Shown piece after piece: positions 46,404-54,562 of a DNA stretch of 64,000 nt; positions within the stretch are counted from its first letter, which is position 1, and every line of letters begins with the position of its first letter. The translations under genes and the position numbers were made by a program. The stretch is from assembly GCA_945865925.1 (NCBI GenBank), contig CAMBFG010000003.1, positions 124,001 to 188,000 on the forward strand. Direction: 5' to 3'. The notes beneath the pieces were generated by a model. That model ran no database searches. It was not told the origin of the DNA and worked only from the letters and a program-made list of their open reading frames with translations. This stretch comes from Dehalococcoides mccartyi. GTDB taxonomy: Bacteria > Chloroflexota > Dehalococcoidia > UBA2979.

Positions 46404-46522
46404 GTTCATCCAGAGCGGGGGAGGGCACCGGCCCTGCGAACCCGCCGCAACCGGCCCCCTTCGCCAGGGAGGACACGGTGCGAATTCCGGCCCGTCAGCA
46501 CTCGGCTGGCGGGAAGATGAAC
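46404..46522 (+). ncRNA. SAM-I (S-box) riboswitch
   Basis: The S-box core is plain to read: ccagagcgggggagggcaccggccc, tgcgaacccgccgcaacc, ggtgcgaattccggcccg and gggaagatgaac. P1 closes as a perfect 7-bp helix, gttcatc (46404-46410) with gatgaac (46516-46522). S-box RNAs bind S-adenosylmethionine and usually turn off methionine or SAM synthesis and uptake genes. The regulated operon here is the threonine-synthase-like gene, the NIL protein and a sulfur carrier. Confidence 0.95.
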
Positions 46523-46597
46523 GGAAGGCGCCGGAACCCATGACACACCCGATACCCGCGCTGGCAGCACCCTCCATGGGCCGCATGGTGATGCGCT

Positions 46598-46634
46598 AGC
46601 CCGAAGGCGCGCGACACCGCGCGGACTTCGGGCT
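46598..46634 (+). terminator. Riboswitch expression-platform hairpin
   Basis: A long hairpin: agcccgaag pairs with cttcgggct, and cgcgcg with cgcgcg inside it, loop acac. It lies between the SAM aptamer and the first gene. It has no U-tract, so it may be a terminator of low-U type or a block to translation. Confidence 0.55.
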
Positions 46635-46678
46635 CCTCCCGCACACCGACCAGCACCCGTCCATCGAGGATCCGACAC

Positions 46679-47932
46679 ATGTCCTTTGCCAAAGCGCTCC
46701 GCTGCCGTGAATGCGGCCGGGAGTATCCCCTCGACCCCATCTTCTCCTGTGAGTTCTGCTTCGGCCCGCTCGAAGTCGCCTATGACCTCGATGGCATCCG
46801 GGCAGCGGTGAGCCGCGACTCGATCGCGGCTGGGCCAGCCACGATCTGGCGCTACGCGCCGTTCCTGCCGTGCGACCCGCAGTACAAGGTCGACCTCGGT
46901 ACCGGTTACACGCCGCTGATCAAGGCCGACCGCCTCGCGAAAGCGATCGGCCTCGACACGCTGTGGATCAAGAACGACACCGTGAACCCCACGTGGTCGT
47001 TCAAGGATCGAGTCGTGTCGATCGCCATCGCCCGCGCGCGGGAGTTCGGCTTCACCGCGATCGCCTGCGCCTCCACCGGCAACCTCGCGAACTCGGTCGC
47101 GGCACATGCGGCCGGGGCGGGGATGGAGTGCTTCGTCTTCATCCCGGACGACCTGGAGCAGGGCAAGGTCGTCGGCTCCGGCATCTACAACCCCACCGTC
47201 GTGAAGGTGCGTGGGTCGTACGACGACGTGAACCGCCTCTGCACCGAACTGTCGATGCAGTACCCGTGGGCGTTCGTGAACATCAACGTGCGCCCGTACT
47301 ACGCCGAGGGCTCCCGCACGATCGGCTTCGAGATCGCGGAGCAACTCGGCTGGCGCACCCCGGATCACATCGTCGCGCCGATGGCGTCCGGATCGATGTA
47401 CACGAAGATCTGGAAGGCGCTGCAGGAGTTCAACAAGGCTGGCCTCATCGACGCGCCGAAGACGCGCATGTCCGGGGCGCAGGCTGCGGGCTGCTCGCCG
47501 ATCACGACGGCCTTCGAGAAGGGCACGCTGAACTTCACGCCGCAGAAGCCGAACACCATCGCGAAGTCGCTCGCTATCGGGAACCCCGCAGACGGCTACT
47601 ACGCCCTCAAGCAGATGCAGGAGACCAACGGCGGCGCTGAGATGGTCACCGACGACGAGGTCATCGAGGGCATCAAGTTGCTCGCGGAGACCGAGGGCAT
47701 CTGGGCCGAGACTGCTGGTGGCGTCACCATCGGCTGCCTGAAGAAGATGGTCGCCTCCGGATTCATCAAGCGCGGTGAAGAGACCGTCGCGATCATCTCC
47801 GGTGGCGGCCTGAAGACCCTCGAGGCTGTCGTGGGCGCCGTCGAGGAGCCGCTGCACGTGGACCCGCGCATCGCGTCGTTCGAAGAAGCCAACCGGGCAC
47901 GCAAGGGCGTGCTCGTCGGCGCACAGGCATAA
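46679..47932 (+). CDS. Threonine synthase-like PLP enzyme under SAM control
   Basis: A 417-residue fold-type II PLP enzyme annotated by similarity as threonine synthase (O-phosphohomoserine to threonine). An N-terminal zinc ribbon CRECG...CEFC (residues 9-27) is followed by the PLP-Lys motif NPTWSFKDR and a phosphate loop ASTGNLANSVAA. Canonical threonine synthases have NPTGSFKDR and STGNTS. Given the S-box riboswitch and the coupled NIL and sulfur-carrier genes, it may instead make homocysteine from O-phosphohomoserine. That is inference. Confidence 0.85.
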   Translation: MSFAKALRCRECGREYPLDPIFSCEFCFGPLEVAYDLDGIRAAVSRDSIAAGPATIWRYAPFLPCDPQYKVDLGTGYTPLIKADRLAKAIGLDTLWIKNDTVNPTWSFKDRVVSIAIARAREFGFTAIACASTGNLANSVAAHAAGAGMECFVFIPDDLEQGKVVGSGIYNPTVVKVRGSYDDVNRLCTELSMQYPWAFVNINVRPYYAEGSRTIGFEIAEQLGWRTPDHIVAPMASGSMYTKIWKALQEFNKAGLIDAPKTRMSGAQAAGCSPITTAFEKGTLNFTPQKPNTIAKSLAIGNPADGYYALKQMQETNGGAEMVTDDEVIEGIKLLAETEGIWAETAGGVTIGCLKKMVASGFIKRGEETVAIISGGGLKTLEAVVGAVEEPLHVDPRIASFEEANRARKGVLVGAQA

Positions 47933-47945
47933 AGGAGGCCCGGCG

Positions 47946-48194
47946 ATGGAGAAGCATGTCCGGCTGACCTTTGGCCCGGAATCTGTGAAGCAACCGCTGG
48001 TGTACCAGTTGGGCCACCAGTTCAAAGTAGTGACCAGCATTCGCATGGCGGACGTGGACAAGTCCGTCGGCTGGGTCGTCCTCGGCCTCGAGGGTGACGC
48101 TGACGAGATCGAGCGCGCGCTCGCCTGGGCGCGCTCGCAGGGCGTCCGCGTGGACGAGGCGACACTGGGTGACGTGGTGGAGGGCGGCGCGTAG
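47946..48194 (+). CDS. NIL-domain protein
   Basis: An 82-residue stand-alone NIL (ACT-like) domain: HVRLTFGPESVKQPLVYQLGHQF, a strand WVVLGLEGDADEIERALAWARSQGVRV. NIL domains occur at the C-terminus of methionine transporter ATPases, where they bind methionine, and on ferredoxins in homocysteine synthesis of methanogens. An AAAGGAGG ribosome-binding site precedes it, 13 bases after the PLP enzyme. It may sense methionine or assist sulfur transfer. Confidence 0.88.
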   Translation: MEKHVRLTFGPESVKQPLVYQLGHQFKVVTSIRMADVDKSVGWVVLGLEGDADEIERALAWARSQGVRVDEATLGDVVEGGA

Positions 48195-48253
48195 GCGCTG
48201 CCCGTACCTCGACCGACAGACCGACAGCACTGACGACAACGAAGGAACCGATG

Positions 48254-48532
48254 ATGGCCGTGACTGTGAAGATCCCCACTCCGCTTCGAGGCCTGACGCT
48301 GAATCAGGACACCGCCTCCGTGGAGGCCGCCGACGTCACCGCGTGCGTGGCCGCCCTCGAAGGCCTCTTCCCCGGGATGCGCGAACGTCTGGTGGACGAG
48401 GTCGGCGAGATCCGCCGCTTCGTGAACATCTACGTGAACGGTGAGGACGTCCGCTTCCTCTCCGGCACGACGACACCCCTCAAGTCAGGTGACGAGGTCT
48501 CGATCGTGCCTGCCGTGGCCGGCGGCGCGTAG
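48254..48532 (+). CDS. MoaD/ThiS-like sulfur carrier protein 1 (ends GGA)
   Basis: A 92-residue beta-grasp protein of the MoaD/CysO type: VKIPTPLRGLTL, RRFVNIYVNGEDVRFLSG, GDEVSIVPAVAGGA. The carrier Gly-Gly is followed by one extra Ala, so the thiocarboxylate site would be masked until trimmed. ATG 48254 has GAAGGAA 6 bases upstream; ATG 48251 is also possible. It is third in the SAM-regulated operon and is followed by a terminator. Confidence 0.88.
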   Translation: MAVTVKIPTPLRGLTLNQDTASVEAADVTACVAALEGLFPGMRERLVDEVGEIRRFVNIYVNGEDVRFLSGTTTPLKSGDEVSIVPAVAGGA

Positions 48533-48570
48533 CACCTCACGGCACCTCCTGACCGCTGAACGACGATGGC

Positions 48571-48595
48571 GACGGCCGGGGCGATCCCGGCCGTC
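48571..48595 (+). terminator. Terminator of the SAM-regulated operon
   Basis: A perfect 10-bp stem, gacggccggg and cccggccgtc, with a gcgat loop, about 40 bases after the carrier gene. The following tgcgtgtctgg is only weakly T-rich. Confidence 0.7.
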
Positions 48596-48669
48596 TGCGT
48601 GTCTGGGCGTTGTGGTCGTCTCTGTCTGCGTACTCTGGTAGCGGACGGACCGGACGACGTGAGGCAGCG

Positions 48670-49110
48670 ATGACGACTGGCCAGCGCCCACGACTTCAGC
48701 CCGGAACTGTCACGGGCACCGTCGCAGGGATCCTCGCGGGTCTCGCCTCGACGTATTACCTGGTGGTGATCTGGGGCCCTGAGCCGCCTGACGACCGCAA
48801 GGCTGCCACGCTCGTCTCGCTGATGATGCTGGCCGCGACCGCCGAGGTGCTCGTCGGCGCCTGGGCCACCGCCACGCGCCTGCGCATCCTTGCGAGCGCG
48901 TCCGCGATGGGGATGCTGCTCACGGCGGTGCTGATCCCGAGCGTGATGAGTTTCCTGTTCGCACCCGCGGCATTCGTCGCCTCGATCGCATCGCTCAAGA
49001 TCACGTTCGCCGCCGCAGAGGCGGATCGGAGCGCCTGGAACCTGCTGACCTTCGGTGCGTTTGGCGGGGTCGGAGCGGTGATCGTGATCACCGTGGTCAC
49101 CTACCTGTGA
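48670..49110 (+). CDS. Small polytopic membrane protein (146 aa)
   Basis: Four probable membrane helices: GTVAGILAGLASTYYLVVIWG, AATLVSLMMLAATAEVLVGAW, LRILASASAMGMLLTAVLI with the following segment, and AFGGVGAVIVITVVTYL. No family is recognised. GAGGC precedes the ATG. It overlaps the next membrane protein gene by 4 bases, and the two share a similar layout, so they may form a pair. Confidence 0.65.
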   Translation: MTTGQRPRLQPGTVTGTVAGILAGLASTYYLVVIWGPEPPDDRKAATLVSLMMLAATAEVLVGAWATATRLRILASASAMGMLLTAVLIPSVMSFLFAPAAFVASIASLKITFAAAEADRSAWNLLTFGAFGGVGAVIVITVVTYL

Positions 49111-49580
49111 ACGTGACACGCCTCGTCCCGTTGGTCGCCGGCTTCGGTTCCGCCGTGATCACGATCCTCTACATCGTGATCATGGCGAGGCAGCGAGACT
49201 CGGGCGACACCGTCAGCGTCGCGCTGATCGCCACGACCTTCGCGTCCGCGGCAGCCACCTTCCTCGCGGGCGCATGGGCGAGAGGTCCGAGGGAGCATGT
49301 GGCATTGCTGACCTGGGGCGCGACGGTCGCCCTGTTCTGGACGCTCCTGCTCAACACCCTGACCCCGTTGTGGCTCCCGATCGCCGTCATCGGCTGGGTC
49401 GCGGCGATCCGGGCGGTCCGTGCCCTGAATCGAGAGTCCGAGGGCAACAGCGGCTGGGTGGTCCTCGGCGGGACGTGGGCCATGTGCGTCGCCGTCCTCG
49501 CGCTCGTGATCAGCGGCACCATCGATTCGCATCGGTCGTCTGAGAACGGCTCAGGGCAGGGGATCGCGGCGCCGCGCTAA
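49107..49580 (+). CDS. Small polytopic membrane protein (157 aa)
   Basis: The GTG start overlaps the previous stop. Four hydrophobic segments are seen: LVPLVAGFGSAVITILYIVIM, TFASAAATFLAGAW, a long central ALFWTLLLNTLTPLWLPIAVI, and WVVLGGTWAMCVAVLALVISG. No family is recognised. It sits between two sulfur-assimilation operons, without evidence for a link. Confidence 0.65.
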   Translation: MNVTRLVPLVAGFGSAVITILYIVIMARQRDSGDTVSVALIATTFASAAATFLAGAWARGPREHVALLTWGATVALFWTLLLNTLTPLWLPIAVIGWVAAIRAVRALNRESEGNSGWVVLGGTWAMCVAVLALVISGTIDSHRSSENGSGQGIAAPR

Positions 49581-49620
49581 TGCTGCCGGCGGGGGCTCCG
49601 AGGCGGTTCAACCATCCCGA

Positions 49621-49635
49621 GTCCCCTTGGGGGAC
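49621..49635 (+). terminator. Short hairpin before the Rrf2 promoter
   Basis: gtcccc and ggggac pair perfectly around ttg. It lies 41 bases after the membrane-protein stop and just upstream of the Rrf2 promoter. It is a possible weak terminator; there is no clear U-tract. Confidence 0.35.
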
Positions 49636-49651
49636 TTGCCAGCGATGTTGT

Positions 49652-49666
49652 TGAGTGATTTACTCA
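49652..49666 (+). promoter_or_regulatory. Candidate Rrf2 operator overlapping the promoter
   Basis: A perfect palindrome TGAGT-gattt-ACTCA lies about 57 bases before the Rrf2 gene. It overlaps a possible promoter, TTGCCA (49636-49641) and TTTACT (49659-49664) with a 17-base spacer. Autoregulation by Rrf2 is inferred from position. Confidence 0.45.
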
Positions 49667-49722
49667 GGTATGTGACTTTTGAGGTTCGATGAGATTCAGA
49701 TCGACTGCGGGGGGGGTCCGAC

Positions 49723-50169
49723 ATGCTGCTGAGTACGAAAGGCGACTACGGCGTCCGCGCCATGATCGACCTCGCGAAACACGTGGGCGAGGGCCCCGTG
49801 CAGCGCTCCGAGATCGCCCGGCGCCGGCAGATTCCCGAGTCGTACCTCGACCATTTGTTGGCCCAACTGCGACGCGCCGGATTCATCCGGAGCACCCGCG
49901 GCCCCCACGGCGGGCACGAACTGGCGAAGCCAGCGGATGACGTCGCGCTCCTCGGCCTCCTGGAGGCCCTCGAAGGGTCGCTGACGCCGCTGGGGTGTCT
50001 GGAGCCCGCAGCGGGTGACGAGGCGGCGGAGTCGATCTGCGGGCAGAACTGGGTGTGGCAGGAGATCTACGACGCGATGCGCGCCCGGCTGGACGCGGTC
50101 TCGCTCGCGGAACTCGTGGAGCACGAGCGCGAACACGAGCGCCAGGCGGTCATTACCTACAACATCTAG
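49723..50169 (+). CDS. Rrf2-family transcriptional regulator
   Basis: A 148-residue winged-helix regulator starting MLLSTKGDYGVRAMIDLA, with IPESYLDHLLAQLRRAGFIRSTRGPHGG as the DNA-binding region. Only two Cys are present (LGCLEP and SICGQ), not the three-Cys cluster of IscR, so it is more like CymR-type cysteine regulators. A gggggggg ribosome-binding site precedes the ATG. It heads the cysteine/sulfur-carrier operon and probably controls it. Confidence 0.9.
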   Translation: MLLSTKGDYGVRAMIDLAKHVGEGPVQRSEIARRRQIPESYLDHLLAQLRRAGFIRSTRGPHGGHELAKPADDVALLGLLEALEGSLTPLGCLEPAAGDEAAESICGQNWVWQEIYDAMRARLDAVSLAELVEHEREHERQAVITYNI

Positions 50170-50235
50170 ACAACGGTGGGACGCGATGCTGGATCAACTT
50201 CCGGCACCGCGCTTCGGCATCGAGGGTGGGCGAAC

Positions 50236-51192
50236 GTGGCTGAACAGACGCGGCAGGATGGTGGGGCGAGCGCGTTGCAGCGTCCGTTAATAGCTGACTC
50301 CGTGCTCGACCTCGTCGGGCGGACGCCGCTCGTGCGCCTCACGAAGGTGGTGCCCACCGGTGCCGCCGAGGTGCTCGGCAAGTGGGAGGTCGCCAACCCC
50401 GCCGGCAGCGTGAAGGACCGCATCGCGCGCTCGATGGTCGAGGCCGCGGAGCGCGACGGGACGCTGAAGCCCGGCGCGACGCTGATCGAGCCAACCTCCG
50501 GCAACACCGGTATCGGCCTCGCGATGGTGTGTGCCACCAAGGGCTACCACCTCGTGCTCACGATGCCCGAGGACTACAGCGTGGAGCGCAGCCGCCTCCT
50601 CGAACGGCTGGGTGCGGAACTCGTGCTCACGCCGGCGATCGAGGGGATGACGGGCGCGGTCTACGCCGCCGAGCAGTTGGTGAAGCGCAAGGGCTACGTG
50701 ATGCTTCAGCAGTTCGACAACCCGGCGAACCCGGAAGCGCACCGCCAGACCACTGGCCCGGAGATCCTTGAAGGGACCGGCGGGCGCCTCGATGCGTTCG
50801 TGGCGGGCGTCGGTACGGGGGGTACGATCACCGGTGTGGGTGAGGTGCTGCGCGGCGCGGGCCTCACGGTGCGGATCGTGGCAGTCGAGCCGGCCCGTTC
50901 GCCGGTGCTGCAGGGCGGTCGCGCCGGCGTCCACGGTATCCAGGGCATCGGGGCCTCGTTTGTGCCGGGCGTCCTCAACCGCGATATCTACGACGAGGTG
51001 CTGAGCGTCCGCGACGAAGACGCGACGGCGATGACGCGCCGCCTCGCTCGCGAGGAGGGGATGCTGCTGGGCATCTCGGCTGGCGCGAATGTGTGGGCGG
51101 CGGTGAAGGTGGCGCAGGAACTTGGGCCAGGCAAGCGTGTGGTCACGATGTTGTGCGACACCGGCGAGCGATACCTCAGTGTGGCGATATAG
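50236..51192 (+). CDS. cysK: Cysteine synthase (CysK type)
   Basis: A 318-residue fold-type II PLP enzyme: NPAGSVKDRIA with the PLP Lys, EPTSGNTGIGLA (substrate loop), GTGGTITGVGE (phosphate loop), and IGASFVPGVLN. The family makes cysteine from O-acetylserine and sulfide. It ends shortly after GERYLS, as CysK does. GTG 50236 was chosen because GAGGG lies 8 bases upstream. Here it may accept sulfur from a carrier protein. Confidence 0.92.
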   Translation: MAEQTRQDGGASALQRPLIADSVLDLVGRTPLVRLTKVVPTGAAEVLGKWEVANPAGSVKDRIARSMVEAAERDGTLKPGATLIEPTSGNTGIGLAMVCATKGYHLVLTMPEDYSVERSRLLERLGAELVLTPAIEGMTGAVYAAEQLVKRKGYVMLQQFDNPANPEAHRQTTGPEILEGTGGRLDAFVAGVGTGGTITGVGEVLRGAGLTVRIVAVEPARSPVLQGGRAGVHGIQGIGASFVPGVLNRDIYDEVLSVRDEDATAMTRRLAREEGMLLGISAGANVWAAVKVAQELGPGKRVVTMLCDTGERYLSVAI

Positions 51193-51220
51193 CGTTTCAA
51201 GATCGGGCGAGGAGGTCGGG

Positions 51221-51514
51221 ATGGGCGTCTCTGTCTACATCCCCTCGCCGTTTCGACGGCTCACGGCTCAGCGCGAGTACGTGGACGTGGAGGGTGCGAC
51301 GGTGGGTGAGGTGCTGGACGCGCTGGAGCGTCAGTACCCCGGCTTTGGTGACCTGGTGTACGACCGGAACCGGAAGGTGCCAGCGCACATCAACATCTAC
51401 TTGAACAACCAGGAGATCCACGACCTGCAGGGCGTGGACACGAAGGTATCGGAAGGCGACCAGGTCGCCGTGATCCCCGCGATGGCGGGTGGCGCAGACG
51501 GAGGAGACCGATGA
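51221..51514 (+). CDS. MoaD/ThiS-like sulfur carrier protein 2 (GG followed by ADGGDR)
   Basis: A 97-residue beta-grasp carrier: VYIPSPFRRLTAQ, HINIYLNNQEIHDLQG, GDQVAVIPAMAGGADGGDR. Six residues follow the carrier Gly-Gly, encoded by bases that also form the GGAGGAG ribosome-binding site of the overlapping ThiF-like gene. Trimming would be needed to expose the Gly-Gly. GGAGG lies 5 bases before ATG 51221. Confidence 0.88.
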   Translation: MGVSVYIPSPFRRLTAQREYVDVEGATVGEVLDALERQYPGFGDLVYDRNRKVPAHINIYLNNQEIHDLQGVDTKVSEGDQVAVIPAMAGGADGGDR

Positions 51515-52371
51515 GCGAACAGACGACAACCCGTTCGGACGCGATGACGCCCGACGAGGTGATGCGGTACTCGCGGCACATCATCATGGCGCAGGTCGGC
51601 CCGCAGGGTCAGCGGAAACTGCGCGACGCGAAGGTGCTGGTGATCGGCGCGGGCGGCCTCGGCGGTCCGGTGGCGCTCTACCTCGCGCTCGCGGGCGTCG
51701 GCACGATCGGCATCGTCGAGTTCGACACCGTCGACCTCTCGAACCTCCAGCGCCAGGTCCTGCACCAGACGCCGGACATCGGCAAGCCGAAGTTGCAGTC
51801 CGCCAAGGAGAAGTTGGCGGCACACAACCCGCACGTGAAGGTGATCGGCCACAACATGCCGATCACGTCCGACAACGCGATGGAGATCATCAACCAGTAC
51901 GACATCGTCGTGAACGGTGCTGACAACTTCGCCACGCGCTACCTCGTGAACGACGCCTGCTATCTGGCCGGCAAGACGCTGGTGGACGGCGCGATCCTGC
52001 TGTTCGATGGCCAGGCGACGGTCTACGAGCCTGGCAAGGGCTGCTATCGCTGCCTCTACCCGGATCCCCCGCCGCCAGGCCTCGTCCCCTCGTGCGCCGA
52101 GGCCGGCGTGCTGGGTGCGATCACGGGCATCGTCGGTTCGATCCAGGCGACCGAGGTCTTCAAGCGGATCCTCGGCATCGGGAACCCGCTGACCAACCGG
52201 CTGCTGCTGGTGGACGCACTCACCATGGAGTTCCGCACGATGAAGTTGCGGCGCGACCCGACGTGCCCGCTCTGCGGCGACAACCCGACGGTCAAGGAAT
52301 TGATCGACTACGACCAGTTCTGCGGGACGCCGCCGCTGGTGTTCGAAGGTGCGGCGGCAGCGGCGCACTAG
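51511..52371 (+). CDS. E1-like sulfur-carrier adenylyltransferase (ThiF/MoeB/MoeZ type)
   Basis: A 286-residue E1-like enzyme that adenylates the C-terminus of MoaD/CysO-type carriers. ATP-binding is in VLVIGAGGLGGPVALYLA. The DTVDLSNLQRQVLH segment, the VNGADNFATRYLVND stretch and two CxxC pairs (CYRC, CPLC) for zinc are visible. Unlike mycobacterial MoeZ it has no rhodanese domain; a separate rhodanese is encoded at 53715. It overlaps carrier 2 by 4 bases. Confidence 0.93.
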   Translation: MSEQTTTRSDAMTPDEVMRYSRHIIMAQVGPQGQRKLRDAKVLVIGAGGLGGPVALYLALAGVGTIGIVEFDTVDLSNLQRQVLHQTPDIGKPKLQSAKEKLAAHNPHVKVIGHNMPITSDNAMEIINQYDIVVNGADNFATRYLVNDACYLAGKTLVDGAILLFDGQATVYEPGKGCYRCLYPDPPPPGLVPSCAEAGVLGAITGIVGSIQATEVFKRILGIGNPLTNRLLLVDALTMEFRTMKLRRDPTCPLCGDNPTVKELIDYDQFCGTPPLVFEGAAAAAH

Positions 52372-52447
52372 GTACGCCGGACACTCCGTCGCGCGCACGG
52401 CCTCGCTGGCCGGCGCGACCTCGAGGGGTGATGGAAGGGATACGTCG

Positions 52448-52726
52448 ATGGCGGTGACCGTGAACGTCACCTCGGTGATCCAGAAGGTCGTCAACGGCCA
52501 GCGTGCGTTCGCTTCCGAGGGCGGGACGCTGGGCGCGTTGATCGAGAACATCGAGCGTGACTACCCCGGGTTCGCCGGGCAGATCATGGACGACGGCGGG
52601 GAGATCCGCCGCTTCGTGAACGTCTATCTGAACGACGAAGACGTGCGCTACCTCGGTGGTAAGGCCACGCCGCTGAAGGACGGTGACACCGTCTCGTTCC
52701 TGCCCGCCCTCGCGGGCGGGCTGTAG
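52448..52726 (+). CDS. MoaD/ThiS-like sulfur carrier protein 3, CysO-like (ends GGL)
   Basis: A 92-residue carrier: VTVNVTSVIQKVVNG, RRFVNVYLNDEDVRYLGG, GDTVSFLPALAGGL. A single Leu follows the Gly-Gly. It lies 16 bases before cysM, as mycobacterial cysO precedes cysM. GGAAGGGA precedes the ATG. The RRFVNVY and RFL/RYL motifs make it close to carrier 1, suggesting a duplication between the two operons. Confidence 0.9.
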   Translation: MAVTVNVTSVIQKVVNGQRAFASEGGTLGALIENIERDYPGFAGQIMDDGGEIRRFVNVYLNDEDVRYLGGKATPLKDGDTVSFLPALAGGL

Positions 52727-52742
52727 GCGTCGAGGGGGCGTG

Positions 52743-53678
52743 ATGCTGTACGCGGGGCTGCTCGATCTGATCGGCAACACGCCGCTCGTTGACATCTCAG
52801 CGATGTCGCCGAACCCGCGCGTCTCGATCTACGCGAAGTTGGAGGGGCAGAATCCCACCGGCTCCGGGAAGGACCGGATCGCGAAGTTCATGATCGAGGA
52901 CGCCCTGAAGTCCGGGCGGCTGAAGCCCGGTCAGACGATCCTCGAACCCACGTCCGGCAATACCGGCATCGCCCTCGCAATGATCGGGAGGCTGAAGGGC
53001 CACCCGGTCACGGTAGTGATGCCGGATGCCGTCTCGTCCGAGCGCATCCAGCTGCTCGAGGCGTTCGGCGCCGAGATCATCTATTCGCAAGGCGACCTCG
53101 GCACCAACGGTTCCGTACAGAAGGCACGCGAGGTGGCGGCGGAGCACCCGGACTGGTTCATGCCGTTCCAGTACGAAAATCAGGAGAACCCGCGCGCGCA
53201 CTACGAGACGACGGGGCCCGAGATCATCCGCGACCTGCCGGACCTCGATGCGTTCGTGTCAGGCCTCGGCACCGGCGGGACGCTCACCGGCGTCGGGCGG
53301 CGGCTGAAGGAGCACAACGCGGCGATCAAGGTGATCGCGGCGGCGCCGCACCCTGGCGACATGGTGCAGGGGCTGCGGGCACTTGAGGACGGCTACATCC
53401 CGCCGGTCTTTGATGACCGCGTGCTGGATGGCCGGATCGTCGTTGACTCGGCGACCTCGTTCCGCACAACGAAGGAACTGACGCAGCGCACTGGGGTGTT
53501 CGCCGGGATCTCGAGCGGCGCGGCCGTGCGAGCGGCGCAGCGCACCGCGGAGCGGATGGAGTCGGGCAAGGTGGTCTGTCTGCTCGCGGACGGCGGCTGG
53601 AAGTACCTGTCGAGCGGCCTCTGGAGTCGTGACTACGACGACATTCGCGAAGACGTTGAAGAAAAGATGTGGTGGTAA
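52743..53678 (+). CDS. cysM: CysM-type (O-phosphoserine, carrier-dependent) cysteine synthase
   Basis: A 311-residue PLP enzyme resembling mycobacterial CysM: NPTGSGKDR with the PLP Lys, EPTSGNTGIALA, GLGTGGTLTGVG, and the CysM-type end GGWKYLSSG...EEKMWW. The Arg in VQGLRALEDGY appears to align with Arg220 of M. tuberculosis CysM, a determinant of O-phosphoserine use. It should accept sulfur from a CysO thiocarboxylate. Confidence 0.92.
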   Translation: MLYAGLLDLIGNTPLVDISAMSPNPRVSIYAKLEGQNPTGSGKDRIAKFMIEDALKSGRLKPGQTILEPTSGNTGIALAMIGRLKGHPVTVVMPDAVSSERIQLLEAFGAEIIYSQGDLGTNGSVQKAREVAAEHPDWFMPFQYENQENPRAHYETTGPEIIRDLPDLDAFVSGLGTGGTLTGVGRRLKEHNAAIKVIAAAPHPGDMVQGLRALEDGYIPPVFDDRVLDGRIVVDSATSFRTTKELTQRTGVFAGISSGAAVRAAQRTAERMESGKVVCLLADGGWKYLSSGLWSRDYDDIREDVEEKMWW

Positions 53679-53714
53679 TCGCCTGCTTCGGCAGGTGCGG
53701 CTAGGGAGACATCG

Positions 53715-54536
53715 ATGGCTGACAAACTGGTAACCGCTGACTGGGTGCAGCAGCACAGGGCTGACGCCGGCGTGCGTCTCGTCGAGGTGGACGTGGACAC
53801 CGAGGCGTACAAGGACGGCCACATTGAGGGCGCGGTCGCGTGGAACTGGACGACGCAACTCCAGGACCCGGTGCGGCGCACCATCCTCGACAAGACCGCG
53901 ATGGAAGCGCTGCTCTCGAAGTCCGGGGTGAAGCCGGACACGCACGTGGTGCTCTACGGCGACAACAACAACTGGTTCGCCGCCTACGCGCTCTGGCTGC
54001 TGGAGATGTACGGCCACACGAACGCCTCGCTGATGGACGGCGGACGCGTGAAGTGGCTCGGCGACCAGCGCCCGATGACCACGGCGGAGCCCGCCGTCGG
54101 GGCGGCTGCCTACACGGCGAAGGCACCGGACCCGGCCACGCGCGCGAAGCGCGACGAGGTCATCAAGGCCCTCGAGGGTGGCACTCAACTCGTCGACGTG
54201 CGGTCGCCCGCCGAGTTCTCCGGCGACATCATCGCGCCCCCGGGCATGACGGAGACGGCGCAGCGCGGCGGGCACATCCCGGGTGCGAAGAACATCCCGT
54301 GGGCCCGCGCGGTCAACGAGGACGGCACGTTTCGCTCCAAAGAAGAACTGCAGGCGCTCTACGGTGGCCAGGGCCTGAAAGCCGATGAGCCGACGATTGC
54401 CTACTGTCGGATCGGTGAGCGATCGAGCCACACGTGGTTCGTGCTGAAGTACCTGCTCGGCTTCAAGAACGTGAAGAACTACGACGGCTCCTGGACCGAG
54501 TGGGGCTCCATGGTGGACGTCCCGATCGAGCGTTAA
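53715..54536 (+). CDS. Thiosulfate sulfurtransferase (rhodanese), CysA2/SseA-like
   Basis: A 273-residue two-domain rhodanese. The N-terminal domain is inactive; the C-terminal domain carries the active loop YCRIGERSSHTWF with the persulfide Cys, as in mycobacterial CysA2/CysA3. It probably supplies persulfide sulfur to the E1-activated carriers, replacing the rhodanese domain missing from the ThiF-like protein. It is 36 bases after cysM. Confidence 0.93.
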   Translation: MADKLVTADWVQQHRADAGVRLVEVDVDTEAYKDGHIEGAVAWNWTTQLQDPVRRTILDKTAMEALLSKSGVKPDTHVVLYGDNNNWFAAYALWLLEMYGHTNASLMDGGRVKWLGDQRPMTTAEPAVGAAAYTAKAPDPATRAKRDEVIKALEGGTQLVDVRSPAEFSGDIIAPPGMTETAQRGGHIPGAKNIPWARAVNEDGTFRSKEELQALYGGQGLKADEPTIAYCRIGERSSHTWFVLKYLLGFKNVKNYDGSWTEWGSMVDVPIER

Positions 54537-54562
54537 CGAGCCTTCGAGGATCGGACGAGACG

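Noticed and set aside
46679-47932. Plain assignment as thrC
   Set aside because: The similarity is real, but the SAM riboswitch and motif differences make the specific gene symbol unsafe.
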